Translations under genes and position numbers: made by a program
Notes under the pieces: generated by a model
What the model was told of the DNA's origin: nothing
Seen by the model: the letters and a program-made list of their open reading frames with translations, nothing else
Databases searched by the model: none
Origin: Chrysemys picta bellii
Lineage: Eukaryota; Chordata; Testudines; Emydidae
Reading direction: 5' to 3'
Assembly (NCBI RefSeq): GCF_011386835.1
Contig: NC_088791.1
Location: 28,742,998-28,806,997 of the forward strand
DNA length: 64,000 nt
In this document: positions 1 through 11,340 of the stretch, in pieces
Layout: each line of letters starts with the position of its first letter
Position numbering within the stretch: position 1 is the stretch's first letter

Positions 1-142
1 AAATTGAAATGTTCTGCTCCAAAAAGTGATCAAAATGCTTTTAGAAAACTGCCTTTCCTAACAAAGGTTTGTTGAAATTGGCACGTTAGTGTGAAAGGGT
101 TCGCTTTTGATGAATTGGCATTGTTCTACAGGAAAACATTCT

Positions 143-273
143 GTCAGGATTCAGAGTAGCAGCTGTGTTAGTCTGTATCTGCAAAAAGAACAGGAGTACT
201 TGTGGCACCTTAGAGACTAACAAATTTATTTGAGCATAAGCTTTCGTGGGCTACAGCCTACTTCATCGGCATG
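143..273 (+). repeat. High-copy turtle-type interspersed repeat, copy 1
   Basis: This stretch carries the motif order CAGAGTAGCAGC, TGTTAGTCTGTAT, GCAAAAAGAACAGG, GTACTTGTGGCACC, CATAAGCTTTCGTGGGC. The same order recurs at about 19.65, 19.80, 48.2 and 63.0 kb. I know this sequence as one of the most abundant repeats of turtle genomes, but I cannot name its class with certainty. The copy is a monomer in the forward sense with no obvious coding capacity. Confidence 0.85.
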
Positions 274-529
274 TGTCTGTACAGATCTGTTCCTGTGCTT
301 TTTCATGGAGTTTCTTGAGCAGATGGTGTAGTTTCTTTTGGTAATCCTCAGTGGGATCAGAGGATAATGGCCTATAGAATGTGGTGTTAGAGAGCTGAGA
401 TTTCCGACAAGCCCTAACTCTCAGAATACCTTATCATTGGCTGGTCAGTGATCATGAGGATAGGGCGCAGGTACCTAACACCTTCTGAGAGCTGATTAAT
501 TCTTCAGTAAGCTCTGGAACCAGAAGGCT

Positions 530-895
530 TAGGGCATATCTACACTGCATCTGGGAGCAAACCTCCCAGCCCAAGTCCACAGACTTGTGCTAGTGGGCCT
601 CATGCTAGTGTCCTAAAAATAAAACTGTATAGACATTTTAGCTCAGCCTGGAGCTTGGGCTCTCGAGCAAGGGGAGTGAGGAGGGGGTGGAACTGGTGGC
701 AGTGGTGGTGCAGAGCTGACTTTGCAGCAGAACATGACCAGACCAGCAGCAGTGGGGCATAGGTGACTTTCCAGCCTCCCAACAGGCAGTGGCAATGAAA
801 CAGTGCCCCAAAGGCAGCAGTGGCACAGAGCTAATGTCACAGAACTAAACCAGGTAGCTGCACATCAGAGTGGGACCTGGTGGTGTAGACATCTC
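530..895. mobile_element. Probable short non-autonomous DNA transposon
   Basis: The left edge reads GCATATCTACACTGC and the right edge reads GGTGTAGACATCT. These are imperfect inverted repeats of the GTCTACAC type seen in other short elements here. There is no coding sequence, and the internal open frames are short and out of context. I could not read a clean target duplication, so the ends are approximate and the superfamily is open. Confidence 0.45.
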
Positions 896-3773
896 TGGAC
901 TGGAGCAGACAGGCTGGGGAGACCCCACTCTTGACTACCACAGATTCTAATTGGACCTATGAGTGGGGCCTTAGGGAGTGAAGATTGTTGTGCGATTACG
1001 AGTTTTGGAACACAACAAGCCAAACAATTAATAGTTGGGACTATGAGGTCAGCCATATTCCTGACTTATCTGTAGCCTCCTCCTGGGCCCTAAGGTCCCC
1101 TCCTGGTCCCCTGGCTCCTCCCTCTTCAGATGCTCAGTGACCAGCCTTAGCACCAGTGGACCCTGGGTACTTTGAGCAAGGTTCCTCCACTTAGTGGCCT
1201 TAACTAATAGACAGTCCCTATGACCTCTAGGACATTACAGTTTATACATACAGGAAATCAAGGACCAACAGACTAGGACAAACAGTGTTATATCCCCAGA
1301 AATGATAGGACTAAATTAAAAAGAGGGAAAGGGAACAGGTAAGGAAATCAAGGATATCAAATAAACAAGGACCCAACCAATCCCACAACAATGAACACCA
1401 CTGTGACGAAGCAGCTCATTGGTGCCAAGGGGCAAAACGTTCACTGTTCATTACCAGCAACTCCTGTCCCAAATCTGACAAACTCACTACACCTAATACA
1501 CCACTTTCAGGGTATTTATCGCTAAAGCACAGCATGCAAGGTCTCTACTGAAAGCTTGTAACTTATTTATATTCTTAATTACTGTGAGATGTGTGTACAG
1601 GTAATGTTTAAAGCGGTGATATTCAGACCTCAGTGGTTCAGGAGCCAAATTAGCAATCAACATTACCCAAAAGAGCCACAGTCGTGTGAATTCATTGTTT
1701 CATTTACTATAGTGCTATATATTCTACAGCTCTTCATGAGCAAGGAAACATGTGATCCCAGTAATAGCATCCTGATTGGTTAATAGCTTAGTTAGATTCG
1801 TTAATAATTAAATCACACAGAACCACTTGCGGCTCGCGAGCCTCAGTCTGTGTATCACTGATTAAAGGAATAATGTAACTATATTGAAAATTATACCCTT
1901 ACAGTCACCATCACAGACAAACTAAACATTGAAATTGATTGGGAGTGAAAACGAATGATATGATAGTGAGGGGATCGCCCTGTCTGCAAATAGAACCAAA
2001 CGGCTGACACCGTATATCACAGGGTAGAGAGAGACACACTGGATCCATTCACTAAGGAGACATCTTGTTTCATGAAAGATTGGATCCTCGCTCCTGGGAA
2101 GCCAGTCAGCTCTGCAACAGACTGAACATCGCAGGGAGAACCTACTCTATTAGTTAGGAAAGGCAACTATTAATAAATGTAGGCCCCAGTTTGCGTTTTA
2201 TGTTTTTGTTTTATATTGTAACCATTTGTTTCCATCACGGTCTCTCATTTCTAGTGGAATCGCTATTCTTTCTTAAATAAACCTCCTTTTGTTTTGTTAT
2301 AAGTGCTCATAAGTGCTGTGCATTATACAGGAGTGGTGATATACAGTAAAACTGGTAAACTGGGGTACACTGCTCTTTTGGGAGCAGAGGATCTGGGATT
2401 TCTCTGAATAGCCAATGCAAGGGGCTGGATATCACAGGGTAACGCTTCAAGGGGATTTATGGACTGGGATTCACCTCTTGTTACTCTGTAAGGCCAAGGC
2501 AGGATTGGCAAAGCCCACAGGAGTGCTTGAATGGCTGACTGGTTGGCGGTGTTAGCGAGCTAACACCCCGCCACCCAGGCAAGACTCTCACTGGAAGCAG
2601 GGGGCAACAAGGTGACTCACAGTCCTGGGTGCCCTGAGAACTGTCACAACTAGCCACAGACTAAACAAAAAATTATACAGACAAGCTCTCTCTATCTCTC
2701 TCTCCTCCAAAATTGTCCATCCTCCTAGGACTCCGCTCACGTCAGGGCAGCCCCAGCCACGTGCAGGCTCTGCGGGGCCTAAAAGTTGGTTGCCCTGGTT
2801 ACCATTTGGGCTCCTCATCCAGCCCCGGCAGGCTGTGTCTCCTCTACAACAGAGGGGAGGCAGCAGGCTCAATATCTGCCTCTGTGGTGCTGTCTGGAAG
2901 CTGCTGAGAGCTGATTCTCTCTGGCCTCAAACTGGCCAGGGGGCTGTGCCCCCAATTAAGTTTGGTTAATTTTATTTAGTCCAATGTATATGGTTATCGT
3001 GTTTTGTTTTGTTTTTGTTAGCTATCTTCCCTGTTTCCCCAAATAAAAGGTACTTTGGGTTCCGTATTCTTAATGGACTGCTGAGAGCTTGTGAGCGGGA
3101 AGAGTCCCATGCAAAGATGACCAGGGAGGTTTTACTTTCATTTCTCAGGCATCTGGCTCTGGGAACAGCTCTGGGTGGGTTCTCCAGCCATAATTTTATT
3201 TATTTTAGAAAAGGACCTGTGGACAGACCGAACCGCAACCCCTGTACCTGCTATTGACATCTGGCAGAAGGATGACACTTGATGGGATTTCCACATTACC
3301 TCTTTGGTTTGATTGCTACTTCTGTCATCACCCTCCCTGGGGCTCAGATAAATGCAGAACTCAAAGCACCATAACCTGCAGCAAGACTGCTAATCTTGTC
3401 AGGTCTCAAAAAGTTAGGTAAGGTCAAGGCCTGGTCAGTATTTGAATGGAAGTCCCCAAAAGAAAAGGAACCCTATCCATCGACTCCATAGCTTTTGTGC
3501 ACTAGGCTGCAGCCATGTATTTCCTATGGATTGTGCTGTTCTAACTCTACTTCTAAATCTCCCACCCGCAAATTCTATTTTAATTTTTTCTATTTTTAAT
3601 ACAAATGAAAATCCATTAAGTCAGGGTAATGCTTGGCTCTCACCTTTCTGGGAGTAACTCCCATGAGGTGAGAAATGTCAATATTTTCAGCTTTCCCCTT
3701 ATTCTCCCCCCAAAAAACTTCTGGTTACTGATGGGACTGAATTGTCTAAAACAAAAAATGATTTGGTCTATTT
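896..3773. other. Stretch with no recognised gene
   Basis: About 2.9 kb of AT-rich sequence with short, unconvincing open frames only. AATAAA-like motifs occur near 2274 without an associated frame. Old, unrecognised repeats may be present. I see no exon, RNA gene or clear transposon ends. Confidence 0.6.
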
Positions 3774-3880
3774 GGGTCAAATTCTGTTCCGTTATGCTGG
3801 TGTAAATCAAAGTTACTTAACTGACTTCAGTGGAGTTACACTGATTTACTCCAATATATTCAACAACAGAATTTGGTCCT
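3774..3880. mobile_element. Small foldback element (MITE-like)
   Basis: The outer segments GGTCAAATTCTG and CAGAATTTGGTCC are inverted copies. The inner part (GTGTAAATCA, CTTCAGTGGAGTTACAC, TGATTTACTCC) also folds back on itself. The whole is a roughly 107-bp palindromic repeat of a kind widespread in sauropsid genomes. It is non-coding. Confidence 0.6.
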
Positions 3881-4873
3881 TAGCTTTTCATTTTGCCTGG
3901 TAACTTGTTACCACTGGAGGGAAAATGAAGCAGGCTGTTAGGAATCCCTCACAAAACCCTTGATCTCACTTATCTCCAGTCCATTGTCTTAGATGAGCCT
4001 TGGCAGATGCCAGTTACAGATACATGTAAATTTAAATTCCCTCTCTCTTTGGACTGGTCTGCACACAGATATTGCACTGATTTAGCTACATCAATTTAGT
4101 TTGATCTGTGCAACCCCCCTGTGTGCACACTCTGAAATCAGGTTAAAAGTGGCTGACACTGATTCTGATTACATTTGAAAGAGAAGACATTGATTTAAGT
4201 GTCCACATGCCCTGATGTAATTCAATCAAGACAGAAATGGATTTTGTCAAACTGCTGACATTTGTGTGTGTAGACGAGGCCTCATTCTGGAGGGGAGCAA
4301 GCATCAGGCCACAAGATACAGTCCACATCTTCCTACATTTGCTATGTCTCAAATTCACTTGCCGGTACAAGGCGGTGTGAGTATAACTCCATGGTCCAGT
4401 CTGGCTTGCTGCTTCTTAGGGGGTTTAGCCAAAGGCTTCTGCCAGATAAGGGCATCTTTAATATTCACCAATGGCTCCATTGCAGTCTGCAGCCCCTCTA
4501 GCTACCCTGCAGCCCCAGGCTACCCTAGACAGGCCCTCTCACCAGCCAGTGCTGTCTAGTCCCAAGGCTGTGCTTGCTGGCTACACTCACTTTCCTCCCA
4601 AGAGAAGTTGTGAGTACCTTGCAATGCCACAATACCTCCTCCTCTCCCCAGGAACGGTTTCAAATTTTCCCCTCACCTCTTGTTCTCAGTTGAGTGAGGC
4701 TTAGGAGAGCGCAGCCATTTTTGCATCCTGCTGCCCCTAAAATACACCATGTCTCCTTCATACAGGGCAGAATCTGTGTTACTTGAAGAAGTTCCATCCT
4801 TTACTGGGAGAGGTAGGAATTCCTATCTCCAGGAAATCATGCTATACACTCAGACATGCTTCCTCCTTGCCTC
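3881..4873. other. Stretch with no recognised gene
   Basis: About 1 kb between the foldback element and the GC-rich transposon. Several short frames occur, but none has a domain, and the C-rich region at 4480-4700 is low in complexity. I see nothing that supports a gene. Confidence 0.5.
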
Positions 4874-5149
4874 TATTAGCTAGGGTTACCATACGTCCGG
4901 ATTTTCCTGGACATGTCCGGCTTTTGGGGGCTCAAATCCCCGTCCGGGGGGAAATCCCCAAAAGCCGGGCATGTCCGGGAAAATCGGGAGGGCTCGGTGG
5001 TGCTCGGCCGGGGCCGGCGGTGCGGGGCCGGGGGCATGGTGCCGGGCCGGGAACCAGGGGCGCAGTGCCGGGCCAGGGTCACAGTGCCGGGCCGGGCGCG
5101 GGGCCGGACGGGGAGCCGGGGACGCGGTGCCGGGCCGGGGTCCGGGCCG

Positions 5150-5420
5150 GGAGCCAGGCCCGCGGGGCCGGGGAGCCGGGCCCGCGGGGAGCCGGTCAGC
5201 CGGGGAGCCGAGCCCGCGGGGCGGGGAGCCGGGGAGCCGAGCCTGCGGGGAGCCGGTCAGCCGGGGAGCCGGGCCCGCGGGGAGCCGGTCAGCCGGGCCC
5301 GCAGGGAGCCGGTCAGCCGGGCCCGCGGGGGGGCGGGGAGCCGGGGAGCCGAGCCCGCGGGGCGGGGAGCCAGGAGCCGGGCCCGCGGGGCCGGGAGCCG
5401 GGGGGTGCGCCGGGCCGCCG
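5150..5420. repeat. GC-rich minisatellite inside the 4881-5712 element
   Basis: Units such as GGGGAGCCGG, GCCCGCGGGG and GAGCCGGTCAGCCGG repeat irregularly. The array explains the long glycine, arginine and proline-rich frames on both strands, which should not be called as genes. Confidence 0.75.
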
Positions 5421-5564
5421 GGGGCCGGCAGTGCTGGGCGGGCCGGGGGTGGTCGGCCGGGGCCGGGGCCGGCACCCCAGGGCCCCAGCCGACCCAGGCT
5501 GGAGCCGCCGGGGGGCCAGCCTGGGCCGCACCTCCTCCCCCCACACCCTCCTTACCTGCTTCAG

Positions 5565-5595
5565 GCTTCCCGCGAATCAAATATTCGCGGGAAGC
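5565..5595. repeat. Perfect short palindrome
   Basis: GCTTCCCGCGAAT is followed, after a 5-base spacer, by its exact reverse complement. It would form a 13-bp stem. It lies within the GC-rich transposon and may be a remnant of a subterminal motif. Confidence 0.7.
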
Positions 5596-6089
5596 AGGGG
5601 AGGGGGCGGAGACTTTGGGGAGGGGGAGGGGTTGGGGAGGGGGCGTGGGCGGGGCTGGGGGCGGGGGCCGTGGAGTGTCCTCCATTTGGAGGCACAAAAT
5701 ATGGTAACCCTATATTAGCCCTAAAGCAGGTGAACAAGATTTCAAAATGGAAGGGTCTGAATCATAAAAGAAATCCAGACAGTTTTCAGGAACTGCCCCC
5801 TGCCCTCCCATCAACACTTTAACATTTCAACTAATTTTGTTTGTACTCCATGTGGCACTTCATCACATTGTTTAACTGTGAAAGGTAAACTCCACGTTCA
5901 CGAGAAGAATCGTGTTAATACCACAACACCGCTTGACGTTAAGTGGCTTAAAAGGTATTTATGACTGTAGCAGTCTTTCATTTGAAATCCAATAGTCATT
6001 TGTAGCATTTCTGCAAAGAACTGAAGGCGGAAGAACAAAATCAATGACACATGGGTAGATATAAACTCTGGCTGAAGAAGCATCTTAAC

Positions 6090-6243
6090 TAGGGCTGTTG
6101 ATTAATCGCAGTTAACTCACATGATTAACTAAAAAAAATTAATCGTGATTTAAAAACTTAATCGCGATTAATCGCAGTTTTAATCACACTGTTAAACTAT
6201 AGAATACCAATTGAAATGTATTAAATATTTTTGGATGTTTTTC
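6090..6243. repeat. Widespread vertebrate repeat of the GATTAATCGC type, truncated
   Basis: The segment starts TAGGGCTGTTGATTAATCGC and carries repeated ATTAATCG motifs, then AATATTTTTGGATGTTTTTC. I recognise it as a common interspersed repeat of reptiles and other vertebrates. Only one end is present here. It has no coding capacity. Confidence 0.6.
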
Positions 6244-6479
6244 TAAGTGGATGGGGGAATGGGAAGTTTTGCCAAGATGGAGGCTGATTAGTTGTCTATG
6301 TGAACCTGTACCAGAATAAAAGATCTCCTTTCTCAGTTCTAATCTCCATGGGTCTCCCTACTACAATGGCAATGAGGATAAAATGAAAACATCAACCAGG
6401 AAGTTCTACACACTGTGTGAGTAAGTGACAACCTTTTTTTTTTTCATTGCAAAAAACCAAACCAAAACAAAAACTGCAT

Positions 6480-7214
6480 ATGGAAAAATGAAATAGTGCA
6501 ATGCAGAGCAGGAGGACTGGATTCAGTGCTCTCCCAGTACTTCACTCCAAATGATACAGAGGGTGATGACAAGAAATGTGCCATTTTAGTGAGCTTTTAT
6601 GAAGCAAAACCATAGTTTAATTAGAAGTTTGGTGGTACAGGAAAAGCCCAGGGCCAAATCCTTTGATGAGGTGGTTAAAGTTGTCACTCACTATCATAAC
6701 CCCATGCCACCAGAGACTGTGCAGAGTTTTAAATTTACTGGGTTCTCCCGCCAATCTGGAATATCCATGGCAGTTATTGTAGCGGAACTGTGCGTCTGTC
6801 AGAGCGCAGTGGTTTTGGAGATACATTAAATGCCAGGCTGTGGGATAGACATGTCTGTGGCAGAAATGATGAAAGAATTCAGAGACATCTGTTGACAGAG
6901 TCCACCTTAGATTTGTAAAAAGCTCTGGAAATAGCCCAAGGCATGGAAATAGCTGCTCAGCCTGCTTTGGATTTACTGGGAAGCACTAATAGCATGTAGT
7001 TAGCCAAACAGTCGCAGGCACCAGGCACAAATTGTCCAGCGTTCTACACAAAGCAAATGAAATGTTAAGTAAACAGAGGTACCTCCATAAGAACACACAA
7101 AATTGCTTGTCATGCGGGGAGAAAAACGACCATATCTCCTGCCCATACAAGGATATGGAGTGCTGGATTTGCCAGAAGCGAGGTCATCTTGCAAAAGTGT
7201 GCTGTAAAAAATGA
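6480..7214 (+). pseudogene. gag: Ty3/Gypsy gag relic with CCHC zinc knuckles
   Basis: Frames in this region match a Gypsy gag in outline. A capsid-like part includes EKPRAKSFDEVVKVV near 6640-6690. Cysteine clusters of the CCHC nucleic-acid-binding type follow at 7110-7205 (CLSCGEKNDHISC, then CWICQKRGHLAKVC). In a live element Gag packages the RNA. Here the frame is broken by several stops and shifts, so it is a relic. It is the first part of a decayed element running to about 10131, with protease, reverse transcriptase, RNase H and integrase remnants after it. The 5' LTR is not clearly seen, although an AATAAA near 6316 could mark one. Confidence 0.7.
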
Positions 7215-7232
7215 ACACATGGAAGGGAAAAT

Positions 7233-7420
7233 GTGGGTCACACGGAAGAGGTTCATAATACTGCAGAGGAGGAAGAGGTGCCAGAAGCCGAGGACTCAGT
7301 GTATACTATGTTTAATGTTACCAGCAAAAGCCAGAAGGAGAAGCCTTTGAAAGTGGATGTTACAATTAATGGACAAAGATTAATCATGCTGACGGGTACA
7401 GGTGCTTCCTGTCTATAATC
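7233..7420 (+). pseudogene. Gypsy protease relic with altered active site
   Basis: The frame includes KPLKVDVTINGQRLIMLTG followed by TGASC. It aligns by eye with the aspartic protease entry strand, where the family has Asp-Thr/Ser-Gly-Ala. Here the catalytic Asp position reads Gly, and the frame stops soon after. It follows the zinc-knuckle region as expected in a Gypsy element. Non-functional. Confidence 0.6.
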
Positions 7421-7859
7421 AATGGCGTTGCTTTTCACCCGTTGTGGCCAAAGGACAATACACCACAGTTGGGAGCGGCAAAGGTGGTATTACATACGTA
7501 TACAGGAGAACAAGTTCCAGTGAGAGGTATAGTCAGTGTGGAGATGACATAGCAGGACTAAAAGCTCTGTTTGCCTTTAGCAGTAGTGAAGGGGGAAGGC
7601 CCCAACCTCATGGGGCCAGATCAATTAAAGGTATTAAAATTTAACAGGGCAGACATCAACCATGTGCATACATAAGTGTAGAAACGCTTCTTGAAAAACA
7701 TGCAGGAAGGGTCTCTGAAAGGGGTCCCTGGCAGAATTTAGGTGGATCCAGACACTAAACCACGTTTCTTTAAGCCACGGCACATAGTCTAAACCACGTG
7801 CCAGAAGGTAGACCAAGAACTAGACTGATTACAGGCAGCTGGTATTATTGAGCCTGTCC

Positions 7860-8384
7860 AGGTCTCACACTGGGCTGCTTCTATTGTCTCAGTGTTGAAA
7901 TCAGATGGTGGAGTGAGGATATGTGGGGACTACAAGGTCGTGGTCAACCGTGTGACCAAGTTAGATACATATCCACTCCCCAGGGTTGAAGTTCTATATG
8001 CTACCTTATCTGAGGAGAAAACTTTCACAAAAATTGATTTAAGTAATGCGTACCTCAATATCCCTCTAGACAATAAATCTAAACCCGCTGTAATGATCAA
8101 TGCTCCCAAGGGGTTGTTTTGTTACAACTGCCTCCCGTTCAGAGTGTCAGCGCCTGTGGGTATTTCTCAAAGGATGATGGACAAGGCATGCCACAGGTCT
8201 GTGTATACTTTGATGATATCTTGATTACAGAGGAATCTGAATTAGAACACTTGCAAAACTTGGCCTGGGTACTACAAAAACTGGCTGATGCATGTATGTG
8301 TCTTACGAGGGAGAAGTGTATTTTCCAGGCTGCTGAAGTCATTTACCAGGGATACAAAATTAATGCAACTGGCTTACATTCAGT
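7860..8384 (+). pseudogene. pol: Gypsy reverse transcriptase relic, N-terminal part
   Basis: The translation shows the hallmark order of Gypsy RT: LKSDGGVRICGDYK, then TYPLPRVEVLYATL, then FTKIDLSNAYLNIPLD, then FDDILI in a shifted frame near 8210. The first catalytic Asp lies in the KIDLSNAY block and the second motif is a YFDDIL-like block. At least one frameshift separates these blocks. The segment ends where a hAT-like transposon has inserted at 8385, and homology resumes after it. Resemblance to vertebrate Mag-type elements is tentative. Confidence 0.8.
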
Positions 8385-9041
8385 CCGGGCCGGCTCTAGG
8401 CACCAGCAAAACAAGCTGGTGCTTGGGGCGGCACATTTTTAGGGGCAGCATGGCCGGCGCCAGAATGCCGCCCCTAAAAATGTGCCCCGGCCGCCCTAGC
8501 TCACCTCCGCTGCTGCTGCCACGGCGCGCGAAACAGCTGATTCGCGCACCGCTACTTACCCTCTCTCCCAGGCTCTCAAACCCGGAAGGGAGGGGGAGCA
8601 GCAGCGCGTGAATCAGCTGTTTCGCACGCCGCGGCGGCTCGGGTCTCCCCCTCCCTCCCAGGCTCTCAAACCTGGGATGGAGGGGGAAATCCCGAGCGGC
8701 TGTTTCGCGCGCCGCTGCTCCCCCTCCCTCCCAGGCTTGAGAGCCTGGGAGGGAGGGGGAGAAACGGCCCCCTCACCACGGCCACTCGGAGTCTCCCGCT
8801 CCCTCCCAGGCTCTCAAACCTGGGAGGGAGGGGGAGACTCCGAGTGGCCGCGGCGTGGCGCGGCGCCGCTTCTCCTCCTCCCTCCCTCCCTCCTAGGCTT
8901 GAGAGCCTGGGGGGAGGAGGCAGGGCTGGGGATTTGGGGAAGGGGCAGAGTTGAGGCGGGGCCGGGGGTGGGGTAATTAAATAATGGGGGGGGACAAAAT
9001 TGTTTTTGCTTAGGGCGGCAAAAATCCTAGAGCCGGCCCTG
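8385..9041. mobile_element. hAT-like non-autonomous element inserted into the Gypsy pol relic
   Basis: The ends GGGCCGGCTCTAGG (8387-8400) and CCTAGAGCCGGCCC (9026-9039) are exact inverted copies. The flanks CATTCAGT (8377-8384) and CATCCAGT (9042-9049) form an 8-bp target duplication with one mismatch, as expected for hAT. The subterminal sequence TAGGCACCAGCAAAACAAG recurs in the copy at 21811. The interior is GC-rich, with repeated inverted CCTCCCAGGCTCTCAAACC blocks. Open frames inside are compositional artefacts. Confidence 0.88.
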
Positions 9042-9720
9042 CATCCAGTAGAGGACAAGGTACAGGACCATTACCAAGGTGCAACCACCAAAGTTAGTGT
9101 CCAAATTGAAATCCTTTCTAGGCCTGTCAATTATTATGGTAATTTTTTACTCAATTTGCCATCCATATTGGCTCCCTTACACAAATTGTTACAGAAAGGG
9201 ATACAATTCCAGTGGGGTCAAAAACAAAAAAAACTTTTGCAGAAGCAAAGTAATTGCTAAAGTCATCAAACCTTTTAGTTTATTATGATAGTCAGAAAGA
9301 ACTAGCATAGTCCTGTGATGCCTCACCATATAGGGTGGGAGTGGTACTAGCCCACCGCATATCAGATGGGATCTGAGCATCCAATGAGTTATGCATCAAG
9401 GTCACTAGCTCCAGCAGAGAAAAATTTATTTCCAACTAGAACAAGAAGGGCTAGCAGTGGTTTTTGCGATAAAGAAGTTCCACTCTTACTTATACAAGAG
9501 GCATTTGGTTAAAGATTCAGACTCAGAAAACCTCTGAAAGGTCTGTTCTGTGAGAGCAAACCTGTACCCTTTATGACATCTGCCAGAATTCAGAGATGGG
9601 CTCTCACCTTATCAGCTTATGACTACAATTGCTCTGAGCAAACTTCCTTTACCGGCAAGCCTGCCAAAAGGACCTCAGCCAACAGAAACGATCCTCCCTA
9701 TTGAACTACTGTCCACTTCT
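9042..9720 (+). pseudogene. pol: Gypsy pol relic, RT C-terminus and RNase H region
   Basis: After the hAT-like insertion the homology resumes with HPVEDKVQ, then LSRPVNYYGNFLLNLPSILAPLHKLLQK. These correspond to the RT thumb of Gypsy elements. A CDASPYRVGVVLAHR-like block near 9315-9360 marks the RNase H start. Stops and shifts are frequent. It is the same element as the 7.9-8.4 kb RT fragment. Confidence 0.72.
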
Positions 9721-9899
9721 CTAATCGAAACAGCACAGGTGAAATGAGACACAGAGAAAGCCCCATTATCGTATTGAGTTTAGAGAATGGGTACAAATGG
9801 CTGGACAGAGAGGGTAAGCACAGAGCTCTAGCATTGTTATTGCCAAAAGGAGTCTAAATGTCAAGGATGAGTGCTTATTACTAGGGTCTCAGGCAATCA

Positions 9900-10131
9900 T
9901 ATATCCCGTAAGTAGACTTGTGATGCTAAAGTTATTATATGAAGCACATCCTGCTATTGTACTCAAAAAGGACCACGCACACAATTATGTGTGGGGGCAG
10001 GGATGGATTGGGAAATCAAGACAGTTGTGCAACAGTGTACAGTTTTGCAATCCAGCTTCAATGCTCCACTGAAAGTTCCTTTGCACCCATGGAAGTGGCC
10101 TCAACGACCCTCGGCAAGGCATCATGTAGAC
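9900..10131 (+). pseudogene. pol: Gypsy integrase relic, zinc-binding end
   Basis: Around 9940-10110 different frames show fragments expected of the integrase N-terminal region. These include a GMDWEIKTVVQQCTV block and a VPLHPWKWPQRPS block, the second of which normally introduces the catalytic core. The homology is cut at 10131 by another repeat, and the catalytic core is missing. Frame damage makes it clearly dead. Confidence 0.6.
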
Positions 10132-10545
10132 CAGTGGCTCTCAACCTTTCTAGACGACTGTATCCCTTTCAGGAGTCTGATTTGTGTTGCGTTCCCCCAA
10201 GTTTCACCTCACTTAAAAACTACTTGCTTACAAAATACACAAAATAACAGACACAAAATAAGAAAAGTGTCACAGCACACTATTATTGAAAAATTGTTTA
10301 TTTCTCATTTTTTACCATATAATTATAAAATAAATCAATTTGAATATAAATATTGTACTTACATTTCAGTGTATTAGTATATAGAGCAGTATAAACAAGT
10401 CATTGTCTGTATGAAATTTTAGTTTGCGCTGACTTTGCTAGTGTTTTTTATGTAGCCTATTGTAAAATTAGACAAACATCTAGATGAGTTGATGTACCCC
10501 TTGGAAGACCTCTATGTACCGACGCCCAGGGGTATGCACACCCCT
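10132..10545. mobile_element. hAT-like element, CAGTGGCTCTCAAC family, copy 1
   Basis: It starts CAGTGGCTCTCAACCTTTC and continues with CCCAAGTTTCACCTCACTT, TTACCATATAATTATAAAAT and GTCATTGTCTGTATGAAATT. All of these recur in the same order in the copy at 50702-51111. The right end is degraded near 10545, so no target duplication is readable. Non-coding. Confidence 0.8.
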
Positions 10546-11340
10546 TGTTGACTGGAAGGGCTAAGATCCAGGACCCTTTCCCTCTGTGGATAGGTGAGAG
10601 GAATCAGGGCCTGCAGCAGATCTAGTCTCCTGGCAGCCTCATCAGTACAGCTGGCTTGCCTGATTAGCCAAGCCACCTGATTGGCTGCTGAGGCCAGCAG
10701 GCTGGGATCTTTCTGGCTTCTCAACACTCACGCCCACTAGGCTCCATCATGTTCCTGCTGCTCCTACCTTGCACTCAGTCTTGCCTCTGCTCTGCACCTG
10801 CCTCAAACCCCTGCTAGCCTGCTTGCTTCAGTTCCTGACCTCCGGTTTGACCTCTGGCTCCTGACTACAGACGCTGGTTCAACCCTTGGCTCTGGCATCC
10901 AGTTTCTGCCTTCCAGTTTTACTCTTGGCTTTGGCTCCTGACGACTGACTGCAGTTCTGACCCCAGCCATTAGGCCTGCTGCCTGCTCTGGCCACTAGGC
11001 TAGACTGCCCTGATCCTGGTTGGCTGACAATAGGACTGAGACCATCTTCCTGTGTAAGACAAAGACTGGCATGGGGGCAAGATTTATAGCGCCCTACCCT
11101 GGCACTGTGCAAACCTCATCGTGGTGGCCTGCAGCCTAGTCACTGTCAGGAAAAGGGTGCTGCCAGTGAGAGTCCTGAACCGCACCCATCAGCCCATGAG
11201 GCTGTACCGCACCCGGGGAATTGCATGAGTCCTCCACCTTCACTGGGATTGGTAATTGGTAATTCCCAAAGAGAGACCAGATGCCTACTACCTTTGAGAG
11301 CAGCGTTAGCCTTTGAGAGGCCTGGCTCCAGGAAATAGAC
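10546..11340. repeat. Probable LTR or leader fragment of a second Gypsy element
   Basis: The region is rich in CTGGCTCCTGAC, CTGCTCTGCACC and GGTTTGACCTCTGGC blocks. I associate this style with Gypsy LTR and leader sequences in turtles. It lies directly upstream of a Gypsy RT relic at 11341. There is no clean terminal repeat or duplication, so the assignment rests on context. Confidence 0.35.

Larger units (their letters stand above)
4881..5712. mobile_element. GC-rich non-autonomous DNA transposon with exact terminal inverted repeats
   Basis: The left end TAGGGTTACCATA (4881-4893) is the exact reverse complement of the right end TATGGTAACCCTA (5700-5712). The 7-bp sequence TATTAGC flanks both sides (4874-4880 and 5713-5719), so the insertion boundary is clear. 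Near the left end the sequence folds back around GTCCGG motifs. The middle is a GC-rich minisatellite built on GGAGCCGGGCCCGCGGGG-like units. Frames of up to about 300 codons run through it on both strands, but they are artefacts of biased composition. The duplication length is near the 8 bp of hAT elements, so the superfamily is uncertain. Confidence 0.8.

Noticed and set aside
4783..5822. Long frames (up to 311 codons) on both strands, glycine, arginine and proline-rich
   Set aside because: They run through a GC-rich minisatellite in a transposon, in several frames at once, with no domain. Biased composition alone explains the lack of stops.
8288..9058. Overlapping frames of 107-130 codons
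   Set aside because: They lie inside a hAT-like non-autonomous insertion with inverted GC-rich blocks. Only the flanking sequence has Gypsy pol homology.
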